From: an uncultured Bacteroidales bacterium
GTDB lineage: Bacteria > Bacteroidota > Bacteroidia > Bacteroidales > Bacteroidaceae
Reading direction: 5' to 3'
Assembly: GCA_945837185.1 (NCBI GenBank)
Contig: CAMAMZ010000128.1
Location: 1-5,563, forward strand
Length of the DNA stretch: 5,563 bases
Shown: piece by piece, positions 1-5,563 of the stretch
Layout of the letters: each line of letters starts with the position of its first letter
How positions within the stretch are numbered: position 1 is the stretch's first letter
Program-made: the position numbers and the translations under genes
The notes under the pieces: model-generated
What the model saw: the letters and a program-made list of their open reading frames with translations, nothing else
Told to the model about the DNA's origin: nothing
Database searches by the model: none

Positions 1-80
1 TTCAGTTTTCATACCTTCAAGATGTCGTTTCGACTACAAGCACTCGGTATTGATAATATGTGTTCAAGCCTCGCTTTCAT

Positions 81-111
81 ATTGCGGCATGAATCATAGC
101 GTATACATTTG
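81..111 (+). promoter_or_regulatory. Bacteroidota-type promoter upstream of structured region
   Basis: ATTG at 81-84 is followed after 19 bp by TACATTTG at 104-111, a full match to the -7 consensus TAnnTTTG and a three-of-four match to the -33 element TTTG. Transcription would start near 116-119 and run rightward into the inverted repeats at 125-176. No start codon with a credible reading frame follows closely, so the transcript would be non-coding or a long leader. This is a motif-based prediction only. Confidence 0.5.
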
Positions 112-124
112 TGGTTGACAAACA

Positions 125-221
125 TTCAAGGGCGGGATGAAGGCCGGTAAGCGTTTGGCCGGGGCTACGCCTTGAAAGCCATGTGCATGTATATAAGTAA
201 GGTGTAACCTCTACCCATGCA
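125..221 (+). other. Nested inverted repeats, possible structured RNA
   Basis: TTCAAGGGCG (125-134) can pair with CGCCTTGAA (168-176), giving seven pairs, one bulged G and two more pairs. Inside it GGCC (142-145) can pair with GGCC (157-160). A second nested set follows: TGCATG (184-189) with CATGCA (216-221), enclosing AGGT (200-203) with ACCT (207-210). Together with the promoter match ending at 111 this suggests a short structured transcript or an attenuator-like leader. It matches no RNA family I recognise: the SRP RNA tetraloop region, the tmRNA acceptor end and common riboswitch cores were looked for and not seen. Pairing by chance is possible. Confidence 0.35.
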
Positions 222-278
222 GAAGTCTTAGATGCAAAAAATATAGTGAAGATACTGCTATTTATCCGTAAGTTTTCG

Positions 279-287
279 TAACTTTGC
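279..287 (+). promoter_or_regulatory. Putative tamL promoter, -7 element
   Basis: TAACTTTGC matches the Bacteroidota -7 consensus TAnnTTTG. No good -33 TTTG lies about 20 bp upstream; the nearest candidate is a weak CTG at 255-257. No other TAnnTTTG lies between here and the tamL start at 547, so this is the best candidate for tamL. It implies a leader of roughly 250 nt that contains the whole 20-bp repeat array. The same ten bases, GTAACTTTGC, occur just upstream of ftsY. Confidence 0.5.
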
Positions 288-330
288 CAACGCATCGTAA
301 CAACACCCCATAAAGAAAGGATAGGGGGAC

Positions 331-529
331 AATCCTACGAGAATAGAATCCTTCATCTGTGGATAGAACCTTCTTCCGAGGATGGAACCCTTCTTCTGAG
401 GACAGAACCCTTCTTCTGAGGACAGAACCCTTCTTCTGGAGATAGAACCCTCCATTCTGCGAATAGTCCCCTCTTCTGCAAAAGGAGCCATTTTTTCGCT
501 AATAGGAACCATCCTACATAATAAAAATA
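331..529 (+). repeat. 20-bp tandem repeat array (array 1)
   Basis: Nine units of exactly 20 bp run from 331 to 510, with a decayed tenth to about 529. The consensus is TTCTTCTGAGGATAGAACCC. Units 391-410 and 411-430 are identical; divergence rises towards both ends, as in arrays that turn over by central slippage or unequal exchange. ATCCTAC occurs at both edges (332-338 and 511-517), and a half-unit with AGGATAG lies at 318-324. Junctions of the central units can form small hairpins, for example CAGAA (403-407) with TTCTG (414-418). Because 20 is not a multiple of three and the unit contains few stops, several frames stay open across it, giving spurious reading frames. There are no unique spacers, so this is not a CRISPR array. 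Confidence 0.92.
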
Positions 530-546
530 ATAAAGATACAACAAAC

Positions 547-2757
547 TTGAAACGAACAACACTCTATACGATAGTGTGCGGAAGCATGACGCTGGCCGCT
601 TGCAATACGACAAAACATATTGCCGACAACCAGTTTCTGCTGAACGAGGTGCAGGTGCAAACAGACGACAAACGGCTGGATGTAAGTGCACTCGCGCCCT
701 ATGTGCACCAAAAAGCCAATTCAAAATGGTTCTCACTCTTTAAGATTCCGCTCGGCACGTATGCGCTATCCGGACGCGACACCACAAAGTGGGTGAACCG
801 CACCTTGAGGAAGATTGGCGAGGAACCTGTGGTGTTCGACTCCGTGCAGGCACAACGCACGATGGACGATTTGCGAACAGCCATGCAGAACATGGGGTAT
901 ATGCATGCCCAAGTGAGTTTGGAAACGCACACAAAGGGCAAGAAACTAACGGCCATATACCATCTGCATCCGGGCGAACCGTATGTGATTCGCAACTTTG
1001 CCTATGCCATAGAAGACGACAGCATAGCCCAAATACTTGACCTCGACAATCCGAACAATCCCTACCGCATTACAAAGGGAACGCCCTTCACTACCGACCG
1101 GCTGGATGGCGAACGCAAACGCATAACCCAACTGCTGCTCAACAAGGGCTACTATCGCTTTAACAAGGATTTTATATATTTCGAGGCCGACTCTGCCCAG
1201 AACTCAAAAGAGGTGGATGTGTGCATGCGCCTCATGAAATACAGAAGCAACAACAACATGCCGCCCACGTTGCACCCCAGGTATAGGATTGGGAGCGTGA
1301 ACTATATGTATGGTGGCGAAGAAAGTACGTCGAGCCTGCGACATAAGGTGTTGAGGCACAACACGGTAATGGAGGAAGGAGGTTTTTTCAAGGAGAGCGA
1401 GTTGCAGCAAACCTATCATAACTTCGGCAAACTCGGAGCCGTGAAATATACCAATATCACGTTCGACGAGCGTGCTGATACGGCTGTAGTTGATTGTAAC
1501 ATCATGCTCACCATGAACAAACCATCAACCATCTCCTTCCAACCCGAAGGAACCAATACGGCAGGCGATTTGGGTGCGGCAGCATCGCTCACCTATACCA
1601 ACCGCAACCTTTTTAAGGGGAGCGAACTCTTCTCGCTCGAGCTGAGAGGGGCCTTCGAGGCGATTACAGGATTGGAAGGCTATAAGGACCAGGATTACCA
1701 GGAGTATAGCATCGAGTCGAAACTGGCTTTCCCGAGGTTCCTTGCCCCTTTCCTCTCGAAATCGTTCGTCAGAAAGAGTCAGGCCATATCGGAACTGTCG
1801 TTGGGATGGAACTTGCAAAACCGTCCGGAATACCAAAGGAGGGTGTTCTCGGCAGGATGGCGCTACCGTTGGAGCGACACCCATCGCAACATAGCTTATC
1901 GTTACGACCTTATTGACCTGAACTACGTGTATATGCCGTGGATTAGCGAAACGTTCAAGAACGATTATCTTGACGATGAAACCAACCGTAATGCCATTTT
2001 GCGCTATAACTACGAAGACTTGTTTATCATGAAAATGGGATTCGGCATGAACTATAACGATGGGCGCCATGTGGTGAAGGCCAATGTGGAAACGGCAGGC
2101 AACCTGCTGGCAAGTTTGTCGAGGGTGTCGAACTTCAAGAAAAACGATAACGGGCAATATACGCTCTTCGATATAGCCTATGCGCAATATGCCAAGTTTG
2201 ATATCGACTACAGCCGCTACTGGAAGTTCGATACCTACAACGAACTGGTGGCGCATGTGGGAGTGGGAGTGGCCTATCCGTATGGCAACAGCACGATTCT
2301 GCCTTTCGAAAAACGCTATTTTTCCGGAGGTGCCAACTCTGTAAGGGGATGGAGCGTGCGGGAGCTGGGGCCGGGCTCTTTCCGTGGAAAAGACGGACGA
2401 ATAGACTTCATCAACCAAACGGGCGACATGAAACTCGACATCAACGTGGAATATCGCACACGCCTGTTCTGGAAGTTCAACGGGGCCTTTTTCGTTGATG
2501 CCGGTAATGTGTGGACGTTGCGCAACTACGAGGAGCAGCCGGGAGGGCAGTTTAAGGTAGATGAGTTCTACAAGCAGATTGCCGTGGCCTATGGAGTGGG
2601 ACTACGGCTGAACTTCGACTACTTTATTCTGCGTGCCGACATGGGTATGAAAGCCCTCAACCCGGCCTATGACACACGGGATGAGCATTATGCTATGTTG
2701 CATCCCGACTTTAGTCGCGACTTTTCTTTTCATTTCGCGGTAGGCCTTCCATTTTAA
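547..2757 (+). CDS. tamL: TamL-type Omp85 outer membrane lipoprotein
   Basis: This 736-residue protein is an Omp85 (BamA/TamA) family outer membrane barrel of the lipid-anchored Bacteroidota type, thought to work with TamB in outer membrane assembly. The start is TTG: no ATG, GTG or TTG lies in frame between the upstream stop at 397-399 and 547, and starting here gives a lipoprotein signal with lipobox L16-A17-A18-C19. The next ATG (codon 14) would destroy it. The leader is A-rich with no Shine-Dalgarno. POTRA-like modules fill about 30-320, with typical turns at G117-Y118 and G201-Y202-Y203 and a further module from about 246. The barrel runs from about 327 to the terminal F736. VRGW at 599-602 is the conserved loop-6 motif (VRGF/Y in many relatives). 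The length fits TamL. No tamB follows; the next gene is convergent and overlaps the last 47 bp. BamA itself is the main alternative, but lacks the lipobox. Confidence 0.87.
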   Translation: MKRTTLYTIVCGSMTLAACNTTKHIADNQFLLNEVQVQTDDKRLDVSALAPYVHQKANSKWFSLFKIPLGTYALSGRDTTKWVNRTLRKIGEEPVVFDSVQAQRTMDDLRTAMQNMGYMHAQVSLETHTKGKKLTAIYHLHPGEPYVIRNFAYAIEDDSIAQILDLDNPNNPYRITKGTPFTTDRLDGERKRITQLLLNKGYYRFNKDFIYFEADSAQNSKEVDVCMRLMKYRSNNNMPPTLHPRYRIGSVNYMYGGEESTSSLRHKVLRHNTVMEEGGFFKESELQQTYHNFGKLGAVKYTNITFDERADTAVVDCNIMLTMNKPSTISFQPEGTNTAGDLGAAASLTYTNRNLFKGSELFSLELRGAFEAITGLEGYKDQDYQEYSIESKLAFPRFLAPFLSKSFVRKSQAISELSLGWNLQNRPEYQRRVFSAGWRYRWSDTHRNIAYRYDLIDLNYVYMPWISETFKNDYLDDETNRNAILRYNYEDLFIMKMGFGMNYNDGRHVVKANVETAGNLLASLSRVSNFKKNDNGQYTLFDIAYAQYAKFDIDYSRYWKFDTYNELVAHVGVGVAYPYGNSTILPFEKRYFSGGANSVRGWSVRELGPGSFRGKDGRIDFINQTGDMKLDINVEYRTRLFWKFNGAFFVDAGNVWTLRNYEEQPGGQFKVDEFYKQIAVAYGVGLRLNFDYFILRADMGMKALNPAYDTRDEHYAMLHPDFSRDFSFHFAVGLPF

Positions 2758-3175
2758 TCAGCCATTGGCCGTTGCGGCATACGGCAGGAAGGGTGAACTC
2801 CGCTTGGGGCAGATAGGTGCCTTGCATGTCGGAATTGCCCATATACCAGCAGTCGCTAACAAGCAGACGGACCGTGGCAAGGGTGTCGCTCTCGGCATAT
2901 TGTATGTGCGCTACATGCACCGTGGCCGCCACCTCCTTACTGCGGAGCGTGTCGATGTCGTTTTGGCACACCTGTGAGGCGGCATAACGCAACCATTTCT
3001 TCGACTCGGGGGTGCAGAAAGAAAGGGCCTTGCTAAACTGCCAGTTGAAATAGAGGGTGGCAAAGGTGGTGGCGCGCTCTTTGAGTTGCTGCTCGCTGTC
3101 GGCCCCTGTGCAAGAGGTGCCACACAAGCCAACAAGCAACAGGCTGCCCGCTATGAGGAAATGGAACGTTTTCAT
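2711..3175 (-). CDS. Small predicted lipoprotein, function unknown
   Basis: This 154-residue protein begins with a basic-hydrophobic signal (MKTFHFLIAGSLLLVGLCG) and a probable lipidation site at C22 in G-T-S-C, a loose lipobox of the sort tolerated in Bacteroidota. C18 is a less likely alternative. The mature part has an early helix-rich stretch containing YFNWQFSKAL at 42-51 and a strand-rich C-terminal half ending near LIKMEG. This layout resembles small NTF2-like or DUF4878-like lipoproteins, but that is a guess from fold pattern, not a recognised match. Four cysteines (54, 70, 109, 133) could form disulfides in the periplasm. Acidic residues at +5 and +7 after the lipid cysteine are too weak to argue for surface export. 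It is transcribed toward tamL, with a 47-bp convergent overlap, and diverges from the hydrolase gene. The signal peptide, promoter match and long mature domain make it a real gene. Confidence 0.78.
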   Translation of the reverse strand: MKTFHFLIAGSLLLVGLCGTSCTGADSEQQLKERATTFATLYFNWQFSKALSFCTPESKKWLRYAASQVCQNDIDTLRSKEVAATVHVAHIQYAESDTLATVRLLVSDCWYMGNSDMQGTYLPQAEFTLPAVCRNGQWLIKMEGLPRNEKKSRD

Positions 3176-3197
3176 CGCTATGTGTTGTTTTTACCTG

Positions 3198-3205
3198 CAA
3201 AAATA
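3198..3205 (-). promoter_or_regulatory. Putative lipoprotein-gene promoter, -7 element
   Basis: Read on the minus strand, 3205 to 3198 is TATTTTTG, a full match to TAnnTTTG, placed about 22 bp before the ATG at 3175. No clear -33 TTTG is visible at the expected distance. The start would leave a very short leader. It lies within 20 bp of the -33 element of the divergent hydrolase promoter, so the two may compete for polymerase. Confidence 0.45.
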
Positions 3206-3214
3206 AACAATTAT

Positions 3215-3246
3215 TTTGTCTGTTCGTCATATTTTAGCTAATTTTG
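3215..3246 (+). promoter_or_regulatory. Promoter of the MBL-fold hydrolase gene
   Basis: TTTG at 3215-3218 and TAATTTTG at 3239-3246 are separated by exactly 20 bp, a complete match to the Bacteroidota vegetative promoter. Transcription would begin about 3251-3254, leaving a leader of about 15-18 nt before the ATG at 3269 with no Shine-Dalgarno. This is the best promoter in the window. Confidence 0.7.
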
Positions 3247-3268
3247 TCGCTACTAAGCTATATATTCA

Positions 3269-4096
3269 ATGAAAAAAGAACTAAACTTCCTTTCGTTTGG
3301 CAGCGGAAGTAGTGGCAACTGCTACTACTTTTATACGGCACAAGGCGGGCTGCTTATCGACGCTGGATTGGGGGTGCGCATGTTAAAGAAATACTTTAAC
3401 CAATATGGAGTTTCGCTCAGTAAGATTAATGCCATACTTGTTACACACGACCATGTGGACCATGCCCGACAGGTGGGCGCACTCAGCAAAGATGCCTTTC
3501 TGCCTGTTTATGCCACGGCAGCCGTGAATCGTGGCATTATGGCCAACCATTGTTTGCGCAAAAAAATTCCTGCTGCCAACTGGCGGGAGATTACGGTTGG
3601 CGAGGGTTTTGATATTGGCGATATGCACATCACGCCCTTTGCCGTTCCTCACGACAGCTACGATTGCGTGGGCTTCCGCATAGCCTGTGGTTCGAGGGTA
3701 TTGGTGCTGGCAACCGATGTGGGCCACATCACACCACAAATAGCGCAGCAAATAGCCGATGCCGACTATCTTGTGCTGGAGTCGAACTACGACAAAGAAA
3801 TGCTGCTCAACGGGCGTTATCCTGCACACCTGAAAACACGCATCATGTCGCCTGTAGGACATTTGAGCAACGATGAATGTGGACAGATTATAGCACAAGT
3901 GGCATCGGAAAAGCTGCAGCAGGTGTGGCTCTGCCATCTGAGCGAAGAGAACAACACCCCCTATATGGCCATCGAAACCGTGCAGAACCATATTAAGGGC
4001 GCGGGGCGCTTTCAAGAAGGAAAACCTGAGGTGCAGGCCTTGAACAGAAGGCTTCCTACAGGGGCCTTTTGCCTTGATATGGGAGAAGAAGAGTGA
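3269..4096 (+). CDS. YycJ/WalJ-type MBL-fold metallohydrolase
   Basis: This 275-residue cytoplasmic protein has the metallo-beta-lactamase fold. The metal-binding motif HxHxDH is intact (H60, H62, D64, H65), with further candidate ligands H128, D150 (in ATDVGH) and H223 (in CHLSEENN). The stretch around NGRYPAHLKTRI and GHLSN, followed by HLSEENN, is characteristic of the YycJ/WalJ branch, and the length fits it. In Bacillus, members of this branch have been linked to 5'-3' DNA exonuclease activity and mutation avoidance; in Bacteroidota the role is not established and the WalRK operon that names the gene is absent here, so no symbol is given. It starts at an ATG after an A/T-rich leader and a strong promoter. 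A 66-bp gap with a separate -7 element precedes ftsY, so the two are probably independent, though read-through into ftsY is possible. Confidence 0.9.
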   Translation: MKKELNFLSFGSGSSGNCYYFYTAQGGLLIDAGLGVRMLKKYFNQYGVSLSKINAILVTHDHVDHARQVGALSKDAFLPVYATAAVNRGIMANHCLRKKIPAANWREITVGEGFDIGDMHITPFAVPHDSYDCVGFRIACGSRVLVLATDVGHITPQIAQQIADADYLVLESNYDKEMLLNGRYPAHLKTRIMSPVGHLSNDECGQIIAQVASEKLQQVWLCHLSEENNTPYMAIETVQNHIKGAGRFQEGKPEVQALNRRLPTGAFCLDMGEEE

Positions 4097-4137
4097 AATT
4101 ATTGACAGAAACTATCGGATAATCAAGATTTTTACCG

Positions 4138-4146
4138 TAACTTTGC
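4138..4146 (+). promoter_or_regulatory. Putative ftsY promoter, -7 element
   Basis: TAACTTTGC matches the Bacteroidota -7 consensus TAnnTTTG. The -33 element is poor: TTG at 4102-4104 is about 33 bp away, too far for the usual 19-21 bp. Initiation would fall near 4152, leaving a leader of about a dozen A/T-rich bases before the ATG at 4163. The element lies in the 66-bp gap after the hydrolase gene. Confidence 0.55.
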
Positions 4147-4162
4147 AAAAAACATTATTAAT

Positions 4163-5116
4163 ATGGGTATATTCGGATTATTCAGCAAGAAGAAAAAGGA
4201 AACACTCGACCAGGGATTGGAAAAAACCAAGCAGAGCGTATTTGAGAAGATTTCGCGGGCCATAGCGGGCAAGTCGAAAGTTGACGACGATGTGTTGGAC
4301 AACCTGGAAGAGGTGTTGATAACCTCCGATGTGGGCATCGACACAACCTTGAAAATCATAGAGCGCATAGAAAAGCGCGTGGCAAGAGACAAATATGTGT
4401 CGACTTCGGAACTCAACCGTATGTTGAGAGAGGAGATAGCGGCTCTCTTGGCTGAAAACCATGCCGATGGATGTGAAGATTGGGAGTTGCCTGCCGACCG
4501 CAAACCCTATGTCATTCTGGTTGTGGGAGTGAATGGTGTGGGCAAAACCACCACTATAGGAAAACTGGCCTACCAGTTTAAGCAGGCCGGAAAGAAAGTG
4601 TATCTGGGTGCGGCCGACACGTTTAGGGCGGCTGCGGTTGAACAGATTCAAATATGGGGCGACCGTGTGGGGGTGCCTGTCGTAAAACAGCAGATGGGGG
4701 CCGACCCGGCTTCGGTGGCCTTCGATACCTTGCAGAGTGCAAAAGCCAACGGGGCCGATGTGGTGCTTATTGATACGGCTGGGCGTTTGCACAACAAGGT
4801 GGGCCTCATGAATGAGTTGAAGAAAATTAAGGAGGTGATGAAGAAGGTGATTCCTGGAGCTCCCGACGAGGTGATGCTTGTGCTGGATGGCAGTACCGGT
4901 CAGAACGCCTTCGAACAGGCACGCCAGTTTAGTGCCGTAACGCAAATTACCAGTCTCGCCATTACCAAACTCGATGGTACGGCCAAGGGAGGCGTGGTGA
5001 TAGGTATTTCCGATCAGTTAAAGGTGCCCGTAAAATATATTGGGCTTGGTGAAAAGATGGAAGACTTGCAACTCTTTGATAAAAAGGAATTTGTAGATTC
5101 TTTGTTTAAGTCATAA
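4163..5116 (+). CDS. ftsY: Signal recognition particle receptor FtsY
   Basis: FtsY is the SRP receptor GTPase that docks ribosome-nascent chain complexes carrying SRP (Ffh plus SRP RNA) at the inner membrane and hands them to SecYEG. The 317-residue protein has a helical N domain at about 20-100 and an SRP-type G domain from about 114. Motifs visible are the P-loop GVNGVGKTT (122-130), DTFRAAA (152-158), DTAGR (204-208), TKLDG (268-272), and the closing GGVVIG and YIGLGE segments. All catalytic motifs are intact. The long acidic A domain of E. coli FtsY is missing; instead a short MGIFGLFSKKKK start forms an amphipathic, basic membrane-binding helix, as in many compact FtsY proteins. ATG at 4163 is supported by this helix and by the -7 element at 4138. 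No partner gene follows: the stop is succeeded by a tandem array. Confidence 0.97.
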   Translation: MGIFGLFSKKKKETLDQGLEKTKQSVFEKISRAIAGKSKVDDDVLDNLEEVLITSDVGIDTTLKIIERIEKRVARDKYVSTSELNRMLREEIAALLAENHADGCEDWELPADRKPYVILVVGVNGVGKTTTIGKLAYQFKQAGKKVYLGAADTFRAAAVEQIQIWGDRVGVPVVKQQMGADPASVAFDTLQSAKANGADVVLIDTAGRLHNKVGLMNELKKIKEVMKKVIPGAPDEVMLVLDGSTGQNAFEQARQFSAVTQITSLAITKLDGTAKGGVVIGISDQLKVPVKYIGLGEKMEDLQLFDKKEFVDSLFKS

Positions 5117-5145
5117 TAGAAATATTGTGAGTGTGATGCAAAACA

Positions 5146-5563
5146 TCTTGAGATACTTGCCACACCTCTTTTTGAGGGGCATAAACCCTTCAAGGTTAGA
5201 ATCATCATCTTTGGGATAAAGAACAATATCTTTGGGGGTAAAGATAATCCCTTTCGGTTAGGATGAAATCCCTTTGAGAGGATAGAACAAACCATCTTTT
5301 GTAGTTCTAATAAACCATCTTTTGACTGGAACGAAAACCTTTAGGGGTGAAGAAAGAATCTTTAAGAGGTTTGCATGAACCCTCTTTAGACTGAAACGAA
5401 CCCCCTTTAGGGATCAAGAAAGAATCTTTTGAGGTCTGCATATACCCTCTTTAGATTTAGGTTGAAAATCCCTTTGAGAGGATAGAACAAAGCATCTTAT
5501 AAGGTTTGCATGAACCCTCTTTAGATTGTAACGAAAACCTTTAGGGGTGAAGAAAGAATCTTT
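5146..5563 (+). repeat. Degenerate ~21-bp tandem array (array 2), runs off window
   Basis: About 18-19 imperfect units of 18-24 bp, each usually opening with CTTT, fill the sequence after ftsY and continue past the window end. The clearest units carry CTTTGAGAGGATAGAAC (5272-5288 and 5472-5488). The core GGATAGAAC is shared with array 1 (361-369), in the same orientation. Several units can form small hairpins, for example AAAG with CTTT around AAT at 5353-5363, repeated at 5419-5429 and 5553-5563. No protein gene, RNA gene or unique-spacer pattern is seen, and no convincing factor-independent terminator follows ftsY; the short CCTC/GAGG pairing at 5165-5177 lacks a T-run. Confidence 0.88.
5266..5563 (+). 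repeat. Higher-order 65-bp and 200-bp duplication within array 2
   Basis: Two blocks recur exactly 200 bp apart: 5266-5291 equals 5466-5491 (26 bp), and 5331-5363 equals 5531-5563 (33 bp). In addition 5367-5390 equals 5502-5525 (24 bp, offset 135), and the segments 5351-5363 and 5380-5390 recur at 5417-5429 and 5445-5455 (offset 65-66). The monomers are therefore copied in groups of about three (roughly 65 bp), and nine monomers make the 200-bp period. The exact matches imply recent duplication, unlike the diverged monomers around them. Confidence 0.9.

Larger units (their letters stand above)
1..278. other. Non-coding left flank, no convincing gene
   Basis: No reading frame here looks like a real protein. 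Frame 1 on the + strand is open from the window edge to a stop at 97-99 (32 codons), so the tail of an upstream gene cannot be excluded, but the peptide resembles no family I know. The minus-strand frame across 77-295 (72 codons) has low-complexity, atypical composition. The recognisable content is a promoter-like pair at 81-111 and inverted repeats at 125-221, listed separately. Confidence 0.6.

Noticed and set aside
1..99. C-terminal end of an upstream gene on the + strand
   Set aside because: Only 32 codons are open, with no family signal; the evidence is too thin without sequence left of the window.
331..529. CRISPR array
   Set aside because: The repeats are directly abutting with no spacers, degrade gradually and have no cas genes nearby.
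258..736. Two minus-strand frames encoding repetitive SSEEG/CPQKKGS peptides across array 1
   Set aside because: The 20-bp unit lacks stops in several frames, so open frames arise automatically. The longer frame runs into tamL antisense, and neither has a convincing start or signal.
1525..2418. Long minus-strand open frame (297 codons) inside tamL
   Set aside because: It is fully antisense to a well-supported Omp85 gene, has no recognisable domain or signal, and similar antisense frames occur in the hydrolase and ftsY genes, so it reflects codon bias.
3383..4015. Minus-strand open frame (210 codons) antisense to the hydrolase
   Set aside because: It is a shadow of a gene with intact catalytic motifs and has unnatural His/Val-rich composition.
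4178..4945. Minus-strand open frame (255 codons) antisense to ftsY
   Set aside because: It is a shadow of ftsY with no family resemblance.
5165..5177. Factor-independent terminator for ftsY (CCTC-TTTTT-GAGG)
   Set aside because: It has a four-bp stem and no T-run after it; it looks like part of the repeat array.
5227..5234. Promoter -7 element TATCTTTG within array 2
   Set aside because: It lacks a -33 TTTG at 19-21 bp (the nearest, at 5210-5213, is only 13 bp away) and comes from the repeated ATCTTTG of the units.
5014..5295. Minus-strand frame (93 codons) over the ftsY end and array 2
   Set aside because: It is repeat-derived and overlaps conserved ftsY sequence.

Overview
The window looks like chromosomal DNA from a Bacteroidota organism, most likely Bacteroidales and probably Prevotella-like. 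The evidence is a lipoprotein-type Omp85 protein (TamL), a lipid-anchored small protein with a Bacteroidales-style signal sequence, leaders without Shine-Dalgarno sites, A-rich sequence before starts, and several matches to the Bacteroidota promoter (-33 TTTG, about 20 bp, -7 TAnnTTTG). The genus is an inference; no rRNA or other decisive marker is present.

Layout. Positions 1-546 have no convincing protein gene. They hold a good promoter match (81-111) followed at once by nested inverted repeats (125-221), a second -7 element (279-287), and a degenerate array of exactly 20-bp tandem units (331-529) that lies in the inferred tamL leader. Then come tamL (547-2757, +, TTG start), a small lipoprotein gene on the opposite strand whose 3' end overlaps tamL by 47 bp (2711-3175, -), a 93-bp divergent promoter region, a YycJ/WalJ-type metallo-beta-lactamase-fold hydrolase (3269-4096, +), and ftsY (4163-5116, +) with its own -7 element. 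From about 5146 to the end of the window there is a second tandem array of 18-24-bp units with higher-order periods of about 65 and 200 bp.

How the genes relate. TamL (outer membrane protein insertion/translocation) and FtsY (SRP receptor at the inner membrane) both serve protein delivery to membranes, but separate promoters and the opposed lipoprotein gene argue against one operon. The hydrolase is probably a nuclease-like housekeeping enzyme.

The genes are ordinary. The unusual content is the non-coding DNA: two arrays that share the core GGATAGAAC in the same orientation bracket a block of housekeeping genes, and a possible structured transcript lies upstream. No CRISPR, transposase, tRNA or rRNA was seen.
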